This document shows, piece by piece, positions 50,839 through 59,629 of a DNA stretch of 64,000 nucleotides (the first letter of the stretch is position 1; each line of letters begins with the position of its first letter). The notes under the pieces were generated by a model. The model searched no databases. It had not been told where the DNA came from and saw only the letters and a program-made list of their open reading frames with translations. Made by a program: the position numbers and the translations under genes. The stretch comes from Anaerobacillus isosaccharinicus (GTDB taxonomy: Bacteria > Bacillota > Bacilli > Bacillales > Anaerobacillaceae): assembly GCF_001866075.3 (NCBI RefSeq), contig NZ_CP063356.1, positions 2,656,164 through 2,720,163 on the forward strand, given 5' to 3'.

Positions 50839-51774
50839 TTATTTTCCGCCTAAGTCATCATCCATACGACCATCAACGATTGCCGCTTTTCGAATAGCCT
50901 CGTAGTCTTCATTTGTTGCAGTTGTAAATGCTGTAGCACCAAAAGCGTTTAAAATGTCTTCATCAGTAATACTAATGAAAGCTTCTTGAAGTTCTAAAAT
51001 CGTTGTGTCATCCATGTTCGGACGAACAGCCCATGGATATTGGAAGATCTGTTCAGATTTCCAGATGATTTTATAATCCTCTTCATTAATTGCTCCTGAA
51101 CGAATTCTTGCTTCAAAAATAGCGCTATCAATGGCACCAACGTGAACATTACCATTCAATACTGATTGAGCCGTAATATCGTGACTACCTGTGTAGGTGA
51201 CATTAGCAAAATCATGGTCATCTGAGTCACGGAAAACACCACGTTCCTTTAACTCAACACCAGGAATTAATGATCCTGAAGTAGATGAAGGACTTCCAAA
51301 TGCTAAATCAATCGTTGCCTTTTCTTCTAATAACTCATCAAGAGTATCCCATGGTGCATCAGCTTTCGTGATGAAATAGGAATGATAATAAGGTTCACCA
51401 TTTACTAATTGAGTAATAATGGCTTTTGCACCACTACGGTCATGGGCAATAACATATGTTAATGGACCAAAGTAAGCCATATCAATATGTTCATAGTTAA
51501 GCGCCTCAACTACACCGTTATATGCAGGGTAGTAATCAATTTTTACAGGGCGATCAAGCTTTTCTTCTAATTCAGCTTGAAGCTTATCAATGGCGGTTTG
51601 CATTTCACCTTCTGATTGTGATGGAATTAACCCAATCACTAGTTCACTTTTTTCTGTTGCTTCAGAGATTTCCGTATCGTTAGCCCCTTCTTTACTTTCT
51701 TCTGTTTTACCGCCACATGCAGCGATTACTAGAATTAGAGCTAAAAACATCATGATAATAAAACTTTTTTTCAT
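50839..51774 (-). CDS. phnD: Phosphonate/phosphite-binding lipoprotein PhnD
   Basis: 311-residue solute-binding lipoprotein: a basic start, hydrophobic core and LVIAAC lipobox with Cys at about residue 20. PSQSEGEMQTAIDKLQAELEEKLDRPVKIDYYPAYNGVVEALNYEHIDMAYFGPLTY is typical of PhnD-type receptors (YxxxVEAL, AYFGPxxY), and LAFGSPSSTSGSLIPG binds the phosphonate or phosphite oxygens. The ATG at 51774 follows GAGGTGGAG. No C-P lyase or phosphite dehydrogenase genes are nearby, so the ligand could be phosphonate, phosphite or phosphate. Confidence 0.9.
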   Translation of the reverse strand: MKKSFIIMMFLALILVIAACGGKTEESKEGANDTEISEATEKSELVIGLIPSQSEGEMQTAIDKLQAELEEKLDRPVKIDYYPAYNGVVEALNYEHIDMAYFGPLTYVIAHDRSGAKAIITQLVNGEPYYHSYFITKADAPWDTLDELLEEKATIDLAFGSPSSTSGSLIPGVELKERGVFRDSDDHDFANVTYTGSHDITAQSVLNGNVHVGAIDSAIFEARIRSGAINEEDYKIIWKSEQIFQYPWAVRPNMDDTTILELQEAFISITDEDILNAFGATAFTTATNEDYEAIRKAAIVDGRMDDDLGGK

Positions 51775-52028
51775 TACTTTCTCCACCTCGATAATTAAAA
51801 GTTATTTGTATAATAACAAATTATCATTATAATACCATGAAATCTAACAATTTTTCAACAAAAGATAACTTTCCATAAATTACTTCTAATCTTTAAAGGT
51901 TCACTGGCTGTCATGGGTTGTCATAAAATGGCTGGTAGGGTATGATTTATATGATGTCTAAACCCTTTTAAATTATCAGAGTTTATATAGAGTAGTTTGC
52001 TAATCTAGAAATAGAGGAGGTGCCAGAT

Positions 52029-52532
52029 TTGAAATTAAAGTTGACCTTACTAAGTATGTTGTTAGCATTCATCTTTACTACTGGGTGTAGTGTTTCGAAA
52101 GAGCAAGCGATCGCTTCTGCAAAAGAAAGCTTTGAACTAGGTGTTCTAGCAGACTCTAATGAGGCGAATGAAGCTACAGATTCGTTTACTTATTATTTAC
52201 CGTCAGGATTAATTGTTGAAGAAACAGCAGAAAACAATCTTGTGTTAAGTAAAGGAAATCAACTCTTCATCATTTTCTCTAATCCTGCAGAAGATCAATT
52301 AAGCCAAGTTAATTATGAGCAAGATCGAATGCTTGAAGAAAAAGCTATATTAGTAGAAACAAACGAGACAGAAGAAGTGTTTAGTTATATCATTGTTTCA
52401 CCATTTGATAATGATAATTATAAAGTCATCGTAGGAATAGGTGGAGAAAAGGGAACGACAATCACTGATATAGGTAATTTAAAGGAAAGTGCAGAGAATT
52501 TGTTAGAGATTGTTAAATCAGTAAACTATTAA
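52029..52532 (+). CDS. Putative lipoprotein
   Basis: 167 residues. The signal has basic residues (KLKL), a hydrophobic core and FTTGC with Cys at about residue 20, followed by SVSKEQAIASAKESFE. The mature part is acidic and mixed alpha/beta (YYLPSGLIVEETAENNLVLSKGNQLFIIFSNP). TTG start at 52029 after GAGGAGGTG. The order and form suggest a secreted binding protein; no known family recognised. A terminator follows. Confidence 0.7.
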   Translation: MKLKLTLLSMLLAFIFTTGCSVSKEQAIASAKESFELGVLADSNEANEATDSFTYYLPSGLIVEETAENNLVLSKGNQLFIIFSNPAEDQLSQVNYEQDRMLEEKAILVETNETEEVFSYIIVSPFDNDNYKVIVGIGGEKGTTITDIGNLKESAENLLEIVKSVNY

Positions 52533-52542
52533 CTACACATAT

Positions 52543-52588
52543 AAAACACTGCTTTCGCCCAATAAACTTGGCAAAAGCAGTGTTTTTT
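52543..52588 (+). terminator. Terminator after the lipoprotein gene
   Basis: AAAACACTGCTTT pairs with AAAGCAGTGTTTT around a GCCC...GGC extended loop, ending in six T. Confidence 0.92.
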
Positions 52589-52663
52589 CTATGTAAATAA
52601 TTCATTAAATAAGGTAGAGTGGTAAATAATGATTCTAATAACAAAAATAGGTAGGTGTTGTAG

Positions 52664-53683
52664 ATGAAAGATTTTTTACACAAAAAAGGGATCGAGCTAT
52701 CTTTAAAAACCTATTTTGTCACAGCTCTTAGTTTTATGGCGTTAGGTTTATTTTCGTCGCTAATTATTGGTTTGATCATTCGTACCGCCGGTCAACAAAT
52801 TCCAATCCCGTATTTTGAGGAGTTCTTAGTTCCAATGGGGCAGCTGGCAATGGATTTAATGGGCCCAGCCATTGGTGTAGCCGTGGCTTATGGGTTAAAG
52901 GCACCACGGCTCGTCCTATTTCCAGCAGTAGTAGTTGGTGCAGCAGGTGCTACTCTTGGCGGACCTGCAGGAGCCTTCATAGCGGCTCTTATCTCAACTG
53001 AAATTGGAAAGCTTGTTTCAAAAGAAACACGTTTGGATATTATTGTGACACCGTTTGTCACCATTTTTTCTGGCTACTTAATTGCAACAACGATTGGTCC
53101 TGTAATAGCAGGTGGGATCGATTATTTCGGTGCGCTAATTATGTGGGCTGTAGATCGACAACCATTTGTGATGGGGATTTTAGTGGCAATGTTAATGGGC
53201 TTGGCGCTAACGGCACCTATTTCAAGTGCGGCGATTGCTTTTATGCTTGGATTAGAAGGAATTGCTGCAGGGGCTGCAACAGTAGGATGTGCTGCGCAAA
53301 TGATTGGCTTTGCGACAAGTAGTTACCGTGAAAACGGATTTTCTGGGTTTGTGGCCCTTGGGATAGGTACGTCGATGCTTCAAGTGCCCAATATTGTAAG
53401 GAATCCAATGATCTTAATTCCCCCAACTGTGGCTGGGATGATACTCGCCCCATTTGCTACGATGGTCTTTCATATGGTCAATAACCCAGCTGGAGCAGGA
53501 ATGGGGACGAGTGGTTTTGTCGGTCAAATTATGACTTTTACTGTGATGGGATTTACGTGGGATGTATTTCTACCGGTTTTATTGCTTCATTTTATCGGTC
53601 CTGCTGTGATAAGCTTAATTTTATCAGAAGCATTAAGAAAAGCTGGTCTTATTAAATTTGGTGATATGAAAATAGAACAGTAG
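52664..53683 (+). CDS. PTS-type IIC transporter protein (PTS_EIIC_2)
   Basis: 339 residues with about nine hydrophobic helices. Gly/Ala-rich motifs are seen: LMGPAIGVAVAYGLKAPRLVLFPAVVVGAAGATLGGPAGAFIAALISTEIGKL and APISSAAIAFMLGLEGIAAGAATVGCAAQMIGFA. This is the stand-alone IIC family without IIA or IIB domains. No PTS phosphotransfer genes are adjacent, so it may act as a facilitator or permease for an unknown small molecule. TAGGTGTTGTAG precedes the ATG. Confidence 0.8.
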   Translation: MKDFLHKKGIELSLKTYFVTALSFMALGLFSSLIIGLIIRTAGQQIPIPYFEEFLVPMGQLAMDLMGPAIGVAVAYGLKAPRLVLFPAVVVGAAGATLGGPAGAFIAALISTEIGKLVSKETRLDIIVTPFVTIFSGYLIATTIGPVIAGGIDYFGALIMWAVDRQPFVMGILVAMLMGLALTAPISSAAIAFMLGLEGIAAGAATVGCAAQMIGFATSSYRENGFSGFVALGIGTSMLQVPNIVRNPMILIPPTVAGMILAPFATMVFHMVNNPAGAGMGTSGFVGQIMTFTVMGFTWDVFLPVLLLHFIGPAVISLILSEALRKAGLIKFGDMKIEQ

Positions 53684-53746
53684 TTTTAAATTGGAAGAAG
53701 TAGGAATTTTTGTGATTTATATTAAAAAAAAGTGGGGGATAAGAAA

Positions 53747-54076
53747 ATGAAAGCTCTTGATTCGAAACAAATGTTTTTAGATGAAATTAGTACAGGACTT
53801 TCTGTTGTGATGTTTTCAGCGGATTGGTGTCCTGACTGTGTTGTTATTGAGCCAGTTCTTCCAGAAATTGAAGAGAAGTTTAAAGACTACACGTTTTATT
53901 ATGCAGACAGAGATCAGTTAATTGATTTATGTGGAGAGCTAGACATTTTTGGGATCCCCAGTTTTATAGCGTTTTTCAATGGGCAAGAGCTTGATCGTTT
54001 TGTTAGTAAGGACCGCAAAACAAAAGAGGAAATTGAGAACTTTTTGGCCGGTGTCTTGCAAAAAGTAACTAAGTAA
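53747..54076 (+). CDS. ytpP: Thioredoxin-like protein YtpP
   Basis: 109 residues, thioredoxin fold. The active site reads ADWCPDC, a CxxC with Pro-Asp, and a cis-Pro lies in FGIPSFIAF. AAGTGGGGGAT precedes the ATG at 53747; an in-frame GTG at 53732 lies inside that site. Same gene order (ytpP-ytpQ-sftA) as in B. subtilis, though an LCP gene intervenes here. Likely a cytoplasmic disulfide reductase; a role in bacillithiol-related redox has been suggested for YtpP homologues. Confidence 0.9.
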   Translation: MKALDSKQMFLDEISTGLSVVMFSADWCPDCVVIEPVLPEIEEKFKDYTFYYADRDQLIDLCGELDIFGIPSFIAFFNGQELDRFVSKDRKTKEEIENFLAGVLQKVTK

Positions 54077-54088
54077 TTCAATGAATAA

Positions 54089-54128
54089 TAACCGTGAAGT
54101 CCGATAGATTGGATTTCACGGTTACTTA
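54089..54128. terminator. Bidirectional terminator between ytpP and the LCP gene
   Basis: TAACCGTGAAGTCC pairs with GGATTTCACGGTTA (one G-U/mismatch), around an 8-nt loop. Confidence 0.85.
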
Positions 54129-54153
54129 TTTTATACCACTATTAGAACCGTTT

Positions 54154-55065
54154 TTATTCAATTTCTAAATGTTTTTTTAACGCCATTGATAATCGATTTT
54201 TTTCTTCTTCTGAAACTAGATAATACCAAATCCCGTTGATTATTTTTCCTGAACCATTTATGGCTAGAGTTTCTTGGTTGCCGATCACAGCTTTATAGTT
54301 GGCATGGATTTTTTTCATTTGATCAAATGTTAAGTCAGTCCTAACATTAGTCTCGATAGAATTTAGAATTTTTGTCACTTTAGCAAGGGTAGATAATTGT
54401 ACTCCCTCATTAATCATTGCAGCAATAATTTGTCTTTGACGGTCATTTCTACCGTGATCACCTCGGGGGTCTTGGTATCTCATTCTTGAATAGGTTAACG
54501 CTGCAGGTCCATCGAGATGAATTGTGCCACTTTGAAAATGATAACCACCGTCGTAAAATTCAAATGGGTTTTCGACCGTGACTCCACCAAGTGCATCGAC
54601 GATTTCTTTGAAACTGTCCATATTAACACTAATAAAATGATCAATTGGAATATCTAAAAAATTTTCAACTGTTTCAACTGACATTTTAGCCCCACCGAAA
54701 GCATAGGCATGATTAATCTTATCTTCATACCCTTTCCCAATTATGTTTGTACGGGTATCTCTAGGTAAACTTAACATCAACATAGAGTTTGTATTTGGAT
54801 TTACCGTGATTACAACGATTGTATCGGAACGTCCTCTTTCTAAATTAGTAGCATCCACTCCTAATAATAGGAACGACAATGGATCGTTTTTTTCGATACT
54901 AACTTCTATAGACCGTTTTGAAGTTTGAAAATCCCGTTCCATTGGTTCATGTATACCAGCAACTGTTTCGGCTATAGAGTTATAAAGATAATAACCATAT
55001 CCAGCGGTGCCTACTATAATAAATCCAGTGAACACAGCTATAGTAATCAAAGCTTTTTTTATCAA
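54154..55065 (-). CDS. LytR-CpsA-Psr family cell-wall ligase
   Basis: 303 residues, one N-terminal signal-anchor helix (about 5-27), then the LCP domain. RSDTIVVITVNP, SLPRDTRTNI, DKINHAYAFGG and YSRMRYQDPRGDHGRNDRQRQ include the conserved Arg and Asp residues that bind the polyprenyl pyrophosphate. It should attach teichoic acid or another glycopolymer to peptidoglycan (TagT/U/V-like). The start is TTG with AGGGTGAT upstream. Divergent from ytpQ, transcribed alone. Confidence 0.92.
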   Translation of the reverse strand: MIKKALITIAVFTGFIIVGTAGYGYYLYNSIAETVAGIHEPMERDFQTSKRSIEVSIEKNDPLSFLLLGVDATNLERGRSDTIVVITVNPNTNSMLMLSLPRDTRTNIIGKGYEDKINHAYAFGGAKMSVETVENFLDIPIDHFISVNMDSFKEIVDALGGVTVENPFEFYDGGYHFQSGTIHLDGPAALTYSRMRYQDPRGDHGRNDRQRQIIAAMINEGVQLSTLAKVTKILNSIETNVRTDLTFDQMKKIHANYKAVIGNQETLAINGSGKIINGIWYYLVSEEEKNRLSMALKKHLEIE

Positions 55066-55266
55066 AAGATCACCCTGACCTTCTAAGACATCTTACTTCC
55101 ATAGATTGCTATGCTTAGACGGTGGAATATATGCTTAGGCGTATGTTGTAAAAACTTTAGTGAGAGCTGTTCTGATTAATCTACTAAGAAAAAGCCGTAA
55201 TCTTTTGTTGAATGCAGTTAACATGGTAAAATAAAAAGGCAAACAAATAAAGGAGGCTTATAAATA

Positions 55267-56064
55267 ATGAAGCCATTAGAAATAAAAAAAGAATTAGAAA
55301 AGCGACTAGAACATTCAAATCGTCGGATTTCATACAATAGAGATGAGCAACAACTAAGAATTGAAGATATAAATGTAAAAAAGGGAGTTACACTTTCAAT
55401 ATCGAAACTAGCAGCAAAATGGACAGAGAAAAAAGAAGCAGCTCTAGATGAGGCTGTTCATTACGTTGAATCCGCGCTAGAAGCAATGGCAACACCAGTA
55501 ACTCTAAAAGGAAATGAAAAAAGTATTTTTCCAGTTATCCGCTCAACATCATTTCCTACTCACTCAGGGGAAGACAAGGAATTACTATATGAGGAACACA
55601 CCGCTGAAACAAGAATTTATTATGCAATTGATCGTGGCGTAACATTTACATTATTAACTAGAGAAATGCTTGAAGCAGCAGAGCTAGATCTGGCAAAAGT
55701 AAAGGAAATTGCGTTATTTAACGTTCGTTCATTAAAAACTGAAGCGAAAGTAGATGTCGTTGCTGGAAATACTTTTTACTTTATTAACCAAAATGATGGC
55801 TATGATGCGAGTAAAATTTTGAATGATCAATTGCTTAAGCAATATGCAAATATAGCTGAAGGTGAACTTGCTGTTGCCGTTCCGCATCAAGATGTCTTAA
55901 TTATTGCTGATATCAAAAACGAAACTGGCTACGATGTATTAGGTCAAATGGTGTTTTCATTTTTCTCTAGTGGTCGAACGCCAATTACAGCACTGCCATT
56001 TATATACGAAAACGGTAAATTTGAACCGGTGTTTATACTAGCGCAAAGAAAACCAAAAGAATAA
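55267..56064 (+). CDS. ytpQ: YtpQ (DUF1444)
   Basis: 265 residues. It starts MKPLEIKKELEKRLEH and contains FPVIRSTSFPT, EEHTAETRIYYAIDRGVTFTLLT and a C-terminal HQDVLIIADIKNETGYDVLGQMVFSFFSSGRTPIT, all of the DUF1444 family. Cytoplasmic; function unknown. AAAGGAGGC lies upstream of the ATG. In B. subtilis ytpR follows before sftA; here it is absent. Confidence 0.9.
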   Translation: MKPLEIKKELEKRLEHSNRRISYNRDEQQLRIEDINVKKGVTLSISKLAAKWTEKKEAALDEAVHYVESALEAMATPVTLKGNEKSIFPVIRSTSFPTHSGEDKELLYEEHTAETRIYYAIDRGVTFTLLTREMLEAAELDLAKVKEIALFNVRSLKTEAKVDVVAGNTFYFINQNDGYDASKILNDQLLKQYANIAEGELAVAVPHQDVLIIADIKNETGYDVLGQMVFSFFSSGRTPITALPFIYENGKFEPVFILAQRKPKE

Positions 56065-56371
56065 TACGAAAAAGGTGAGTCGTAAGCACTCACCTTTTAT
56101 GATTCGTAACACTCTTAAAAAACATCTTTATATTGTTAATTAATTTCGGCTACAGCCCATTCCGAGAATTTAACACCCGCATTAGGTACATTCTCACAAT
56201 CTCATAATATCTTTAGAAAAAACTAGTGGTTTTTTCCTTTTTTGCGTTATTATAAAACTAGCTTAAGTGAAATTTTGAACTTTTGAATTAGATGGAAGAA
56301 ATACATCATGTGAAAAATTACTTCAAGATTCTGCTTTCTACATTCAATTTTTATAGAAAAGGTGATCCTTT
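56065..56371. other. ytpQ-sftA intergenic region
   Basis: It starts with the ytpQ terminator, followed by about 270 nt of AT-rich sequence without a gene. A fragment TTTCTACATTCAATTTT at 56335-56351 recalls the right arm of the interspersed repeat. This is where ytpR would be expected by synteny. Confidence 0.6.
56068..56100. terminator. Terminator after ytpQ
   Basis: AAAAGGTGAGT-cgtaagc-ACTCACCTTTT is an 11-bp perfect stem with T-rich ends. Confidence 0.92.
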
Positions 56372-58960
56372 ATGTTGAAAAAATTAAAGATAGCTTACAA
56401 CAAAGTCCATTCGTTTCTATTTGGTCAAGAAAACGAGCATATACATACACGTCAGGAAAGAAAACAGTACTACGGTCGAATTCATATGGAATCCGAGGCA
56501 CAAGCACGGATGATTCATCAATACCCCAAAGAAGGAAAATTTCGCTTTCCTCTAATAGCTGATGAAAATGAAAAGTTAACAAAATATGAAAAAGAACCAA
56601 ACCAACAAGTTGATCAACATATATCTAAAAGGAAAAATACAACAAAACAACCTATAAGACAAGCTGTTACCAATCAGCCTATTATCAAAAAAAATGTTCA
56701 GCAAAAAGAAAAACTCAACCTTGAGACGGCTCCAAAGGTTGCTATTTCAGAGCGGAAAAAATTCCAAGGCGTGAATTTTAAAGCAAGGAAAATTCCTTCG
56801 CCGATTTATGCTTTCGGAAAACCACCTGAAATAAATCAACTTTCTAATTTAGATAGTAGTGACGAAGTTATTGAGATGAACATGGTAGAACAAGATCATT
56901 CACAAATTTCCATAGTTGATAATAGTAGAAATTTCAAACCTGAAGCTGTAATTGAAGAAGAGACTTACATTGATAAAGAAGAACCTGGGATAGTAGTAGT
57001 TGAAGAACTTGAAGAAAAAACTAAAACTGAAACTGAAACTGAAAACGATGTAACTAAGACAATGGTGGAAGCGATTGAAGAAGATGCAGAAGACGGCATC
57101 GATGTATTTGATACAGTTGAACCAATTGATGAAGAAAACGAATTGGAAACTGATGTAGTTGAAACAGTAGTAGAGGAAGTTGATGAAGCCCATTTCATTA
57201 ATGGTGTTCACATTGCAGAAAATCTAGTTGTTAGTGAAGAATTAGATTTTGCTTACGAAGGAAATGAAGAAATTGAAGAGCGGGTTGGGCAAACGTTTAA
57301 TTTACACGAGGAAGTGGCTGCAACTACCCGTCAAGAAGAGGTTGTTGTATTTGAAAATGATCATAAGATTAATGAAAAAGCAAAACAGCTTGAACAATTT
57401 ACTCCTCCACTGAATACAATAAAAAATGAAGCAAAAACAGTAGAGGAGGAAACTTCTAGAAAAACGGTTGTTCCGTTTAATGTTTTAATGCTTCATAAAG
57501 ATCGTCTTGCTCAAAAGAAAAACGAAGTAAACACGCCGCAAAAAAAAGCTTACCAATTTCCGACATTACAGTTATTAAATATTCCACCAAGGCAGCCAGA
57601 CAATAGCAATCAATGGCTAGAAGCAAAGCGAGAGATTTTAGAGCTAACCTTAGCGAATTTTAATGTTCAAGCGAAAGTTGTAGGGGTTACGAAAGGTCCT
57701 TCAGTGACTCGTTTTGAAATACAGCCGGAACCAGGTGTAAAGGTAAGTAAAATAACGGGGTTAACTGACGATATTAAATTAAGTCTTGCAGCAAGAGATA
57801 TTAGAATCGAGGCACCTATACCTGGGAAAAATGCCATTGGTATTGAAGTACCTAATGATGTCAGTGACCCAGTAGTGATAAGAGAAATCTTACGTAGTGG
57901 TGAGTTTCAAAACAACCCTTCTAAACTTACCGTTGCAATGGGATTAGATATTGAAGGAAAACCAATTATTACTGATATACAAAAAATGCCCCACGGGTTA
58001 ATTGCTGGCGCTACAGGATCTGGAAAAAGTGTATGCATAAATTCCATTTTAATTAGTATTATGTTTAAGGCGACACCTGATGAAGTAAAATTAATGCTTG
58101 TAGATCCAAAAATGGTAGAACTTGCTCCATACAATGATATTCCCCACCTTGTGACTCCAGTAATTACAGATGCAAAACAAGCAACCATTGCCTTAAAATG
58201 GGCAGTTGAAGAAATGGAACGGCGTTACGAGCTATTCGTTCAAAATGGAGTAAGAGACATTAAGCGTTATAATGATGTGATGAAAAAAGATGATGATCCA
58301 ATTCCGGCAATGCCGTATATTGTCATTGTTATTGATGAGCTTGCCGATTTAATGATGGTGTCCCCACAGGATGTAGAAGAGGCTATATGTCGTATTGCCC
58401 AAAAAGCAAGAGCATGTGGCATTCATCTACTCTTAGCTACACAAAGACCATCAGTTGATGTAATTACAGGGTTAATAAAGGCAAATATCCCAACGCGAAT
58501 TGCATTTTCTGTATCTTCTCAGGCAGATTCAAGGACAATTATTGATTCAGGTGGTGCTGAAAGATTGCTAGGCAAAGGTGATATGCTCTTGTTTGAGAAT
58601 GGAGCATCGAAGCCAGTTCGAGTACAAGGAAACTTTGTTTCAGATGAAGAAATAGATCGAGTCATCGCTCTAGTCAAAGAACAACGTAAACCAAATTATT
58701 TATTTGATAAGGAAACACTCGTTAAAACGTATGAAGCAGCAAGTGATCAAGAGGATGATTTATTTGAAGAAGCTTGTTATTATGTGTTAGAACAAGGTGG
58801 AGCATCCTCATCAAGCTTACAACGTAGATTTCGAATTGGATTTAATCGAGCAGCACGCCTCATTGATATGATGGAAGCAAGGGGGATCATCTCTGAAGCG
58901 ATGGGCTCGAAACCTCGAAATGTCCTTATTTCAGAAGAAGAGCTTTCTGATAGAATGTAA
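56372..58960 (+). CDS. sftA: DNA translocase SftA (FtsK/SpoIIIE family, soluble)
   Basis: 862 residues. The first 400 are a charged, Glu-rich linker without membrane helices, as in SftA and unlike SpoIIIE. The FtsK motor follows: alpha/beta domain from about 410 (QWLEAKREILELTLANFNVQAKVVGVTKGPSVTRFEIQPEPGVK), Walker A GATGSGKS near 546, Walker B VIDELADLMM near 653, ATQRPSVDVITGLIKANIPTRIAF, and a C-terminal gamma domain (EACYYVLEQGGASSSSLQRRFRIGFNRAARLIDMME). It clears DNA from the septum before closure. The stop codon lies in an AGAATGTAAAT repeat arm. Confidence 0.93.
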   Translation: MLKKLKIAYNKVHSFLFGQENEHIHTRQERKQYYGRIHMESEAQARMIHQYPKEGKFRFPLIADENEKLTKYEKEPNQQVDQHISKRKNTTKQPIRQAVTNQPIIKKNVQQKEKLNLETAPKVAISERKKFQGVNFKARKIPSPIYAFGKPPEINQLSNLDSSDEVIEMNMVEQDHSQISIVDNSRNFKPEAVIEEETYIDKEEPGIVVVEELEEKTKTETETENDVTKTMVEAIEEDAEDGIDVFDTVEPIDEENELETDVVETVVEEVDEAHFINGVHIAENLVVSEELDFAYEGNEEIEERVGQTFNLHEEVAATTRQEEVVVFENDHKINEKAKQLEQFTPPLNTIKNEAKTVEEETSRKTVVPFNVLMLHKDRLAQKKNEVNTPQKKAYQFPTLQLLNIPPRQPDNSNQWLEAKREILELTLANFNVQAKVVGVTKGPSVTRFEIQPEPGVKVSKITGLTDDIKLSLAARDIRIEAPIPGKNAIGIEVPNDVSDPVVIREILRSGEFQNNPSKLTVAMGLDIEGKPIITDIQKMPHGLIAGATGSGKSVCINSILISIMFKATPDEVKLMLVDPKMVELAPYNDIPHLVTPVITDAKQATIALKWAVEEMERRYELFVQNGVRDIKRYNDVMKKDDDPIPAMPYIVIVIDELADLMMVSPQDVEEAICRIAQKARACGIHLLLATQRPSVDVITGLIKANIPTRIAFSVSSQADSRTIIDSGGAERLLGKGDMLLFENGASKPVRVQGNFVSDEEIDRVIALVKEQRKPNYLFDKETLVKTYEAASDQEDDLFEEACYYVLEQGGASSSSLQRRFRIGFNRAARLIDMMEARGIISEAMGSKPRNVLISEEELSDRM

Positions 58961-59093
58961 ATCTTTAATTATGAATTATGAATAAAAACCAACAACTAGC
59001 TTAGTTATTTCGAAGAGTTCTTGCGATTAATTTATCAACGCAATTTGGCTATTCATAATCTGTATTTTAATTCTATATTTTACATTCTATAAT
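58955..59093. repeat. Interspersed inverted repeat, copy G (divergent)
   Basis: AGAATGTAAAT at the left includes the sftA stop, and AATTCTATATTTTACATTCTAT forms the right arm at 59069-59090. TTATTTCGAAGAG at 59005-59017 keeps the TTCGAA core. The middle is longer than in copies A-C and holds an AATTATGAATTATG insertion. Confidence 0.65.
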
Positions 59094-59298
59094 AATGAGT
59101 TTACAATAGAATAAAATAAGGTATGTCTACTAAGATTATGCCTTGTTTCTTTTAAAAAGGTTTTATATGATTTATATGTTGGTGTTTTATTGGTAATAAT
59201 TTAATAAGGGATGAAGTGTAAGAGAAAGGCAAGTTTTACTTCAAGTTACGCAGTATTTGAGTCTAGCTATACCATACTTTTCATAAGGAGTGGTCACG
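58961..59298. other. Intergenic region after sftA
   Basis: 338 nt. The first part is repeat copy G; the rest is AT-rich with no recognisable gene, ending in the ribosome site AAGGAGTGG of the next small gene. Confidence 0.6.
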
Positions 59299-59487
59299 AT
59301 GCAAGAGATTCAATTATCAAGCTTAGTAAAATCTATTTCTCCTCAATGGCTTTCCTTATTGACGGATGATGAACTGAACATGCTCATCGTACTGAAGCAC
59401 GGATTTGCCAATCTAAACGAATGTGACATGAAAGAAATCATTGAAGCAGCAATATTGGAACAACACAAAGGAAATATTTTCCATTAA
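59299..59487 (+). CDS. Small hypothetical protein
   Basis: 62 residues, predicted helical, acidic: MQEIQLSSLVKSISPQWLSLLTDDELNMLIVLKHGF then DMKEIIEAAILEQHKGN. No membrane helix or signal. The ATG at 59299 follows AAGGAGTGG; the frame extends nine nt further without need. The size and helix-loop-helix shape suggest a small regulatory or adaptor protein, but I recognise no family. Followed by a GC-rich hairpin. Confidence 0.6.
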   Translation: MQEIQLSSLVKSISPQWLSLLTDDELNMLIVLKHGFANLNECDMKEIIEAAILEQHKGNIFH

Positions 59488-59497
59488 AAGTTTTACA

Positions 59498-59534
59498 ATG
59501 CCCGTGACAGGATGTGTTGTCCGTCACGGGCATT
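59498..59534. terminator. GC-rich hairpin after the small gene
   Basis: AATGCCCGTGAC (59498-59509) and GTCACGGGCATT (59523-59534) are perfect 12-nt complements. The T-tract is poor. The CAATG(TG)CCCGT...GGATG wording resembles the 52-bp tandem repeat at 43491. Confidence 0.75.
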
Positions 59535-59629
59535 CTAACATTTATAGACGAAATTATACATAGTTCAACTCACACATCCTGTAGAGCATTATATAAAGGA
59601 TAATATCTTCAACTACAAGGGGTATTGAT

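Noticed and set aside
56900-57211. Minus-strand frames rich in Ser/Phe opposite the SftA linker
   Set aside because: They reflect the reverse complement of Glu-rich codons in the SftA N-terminal linker.
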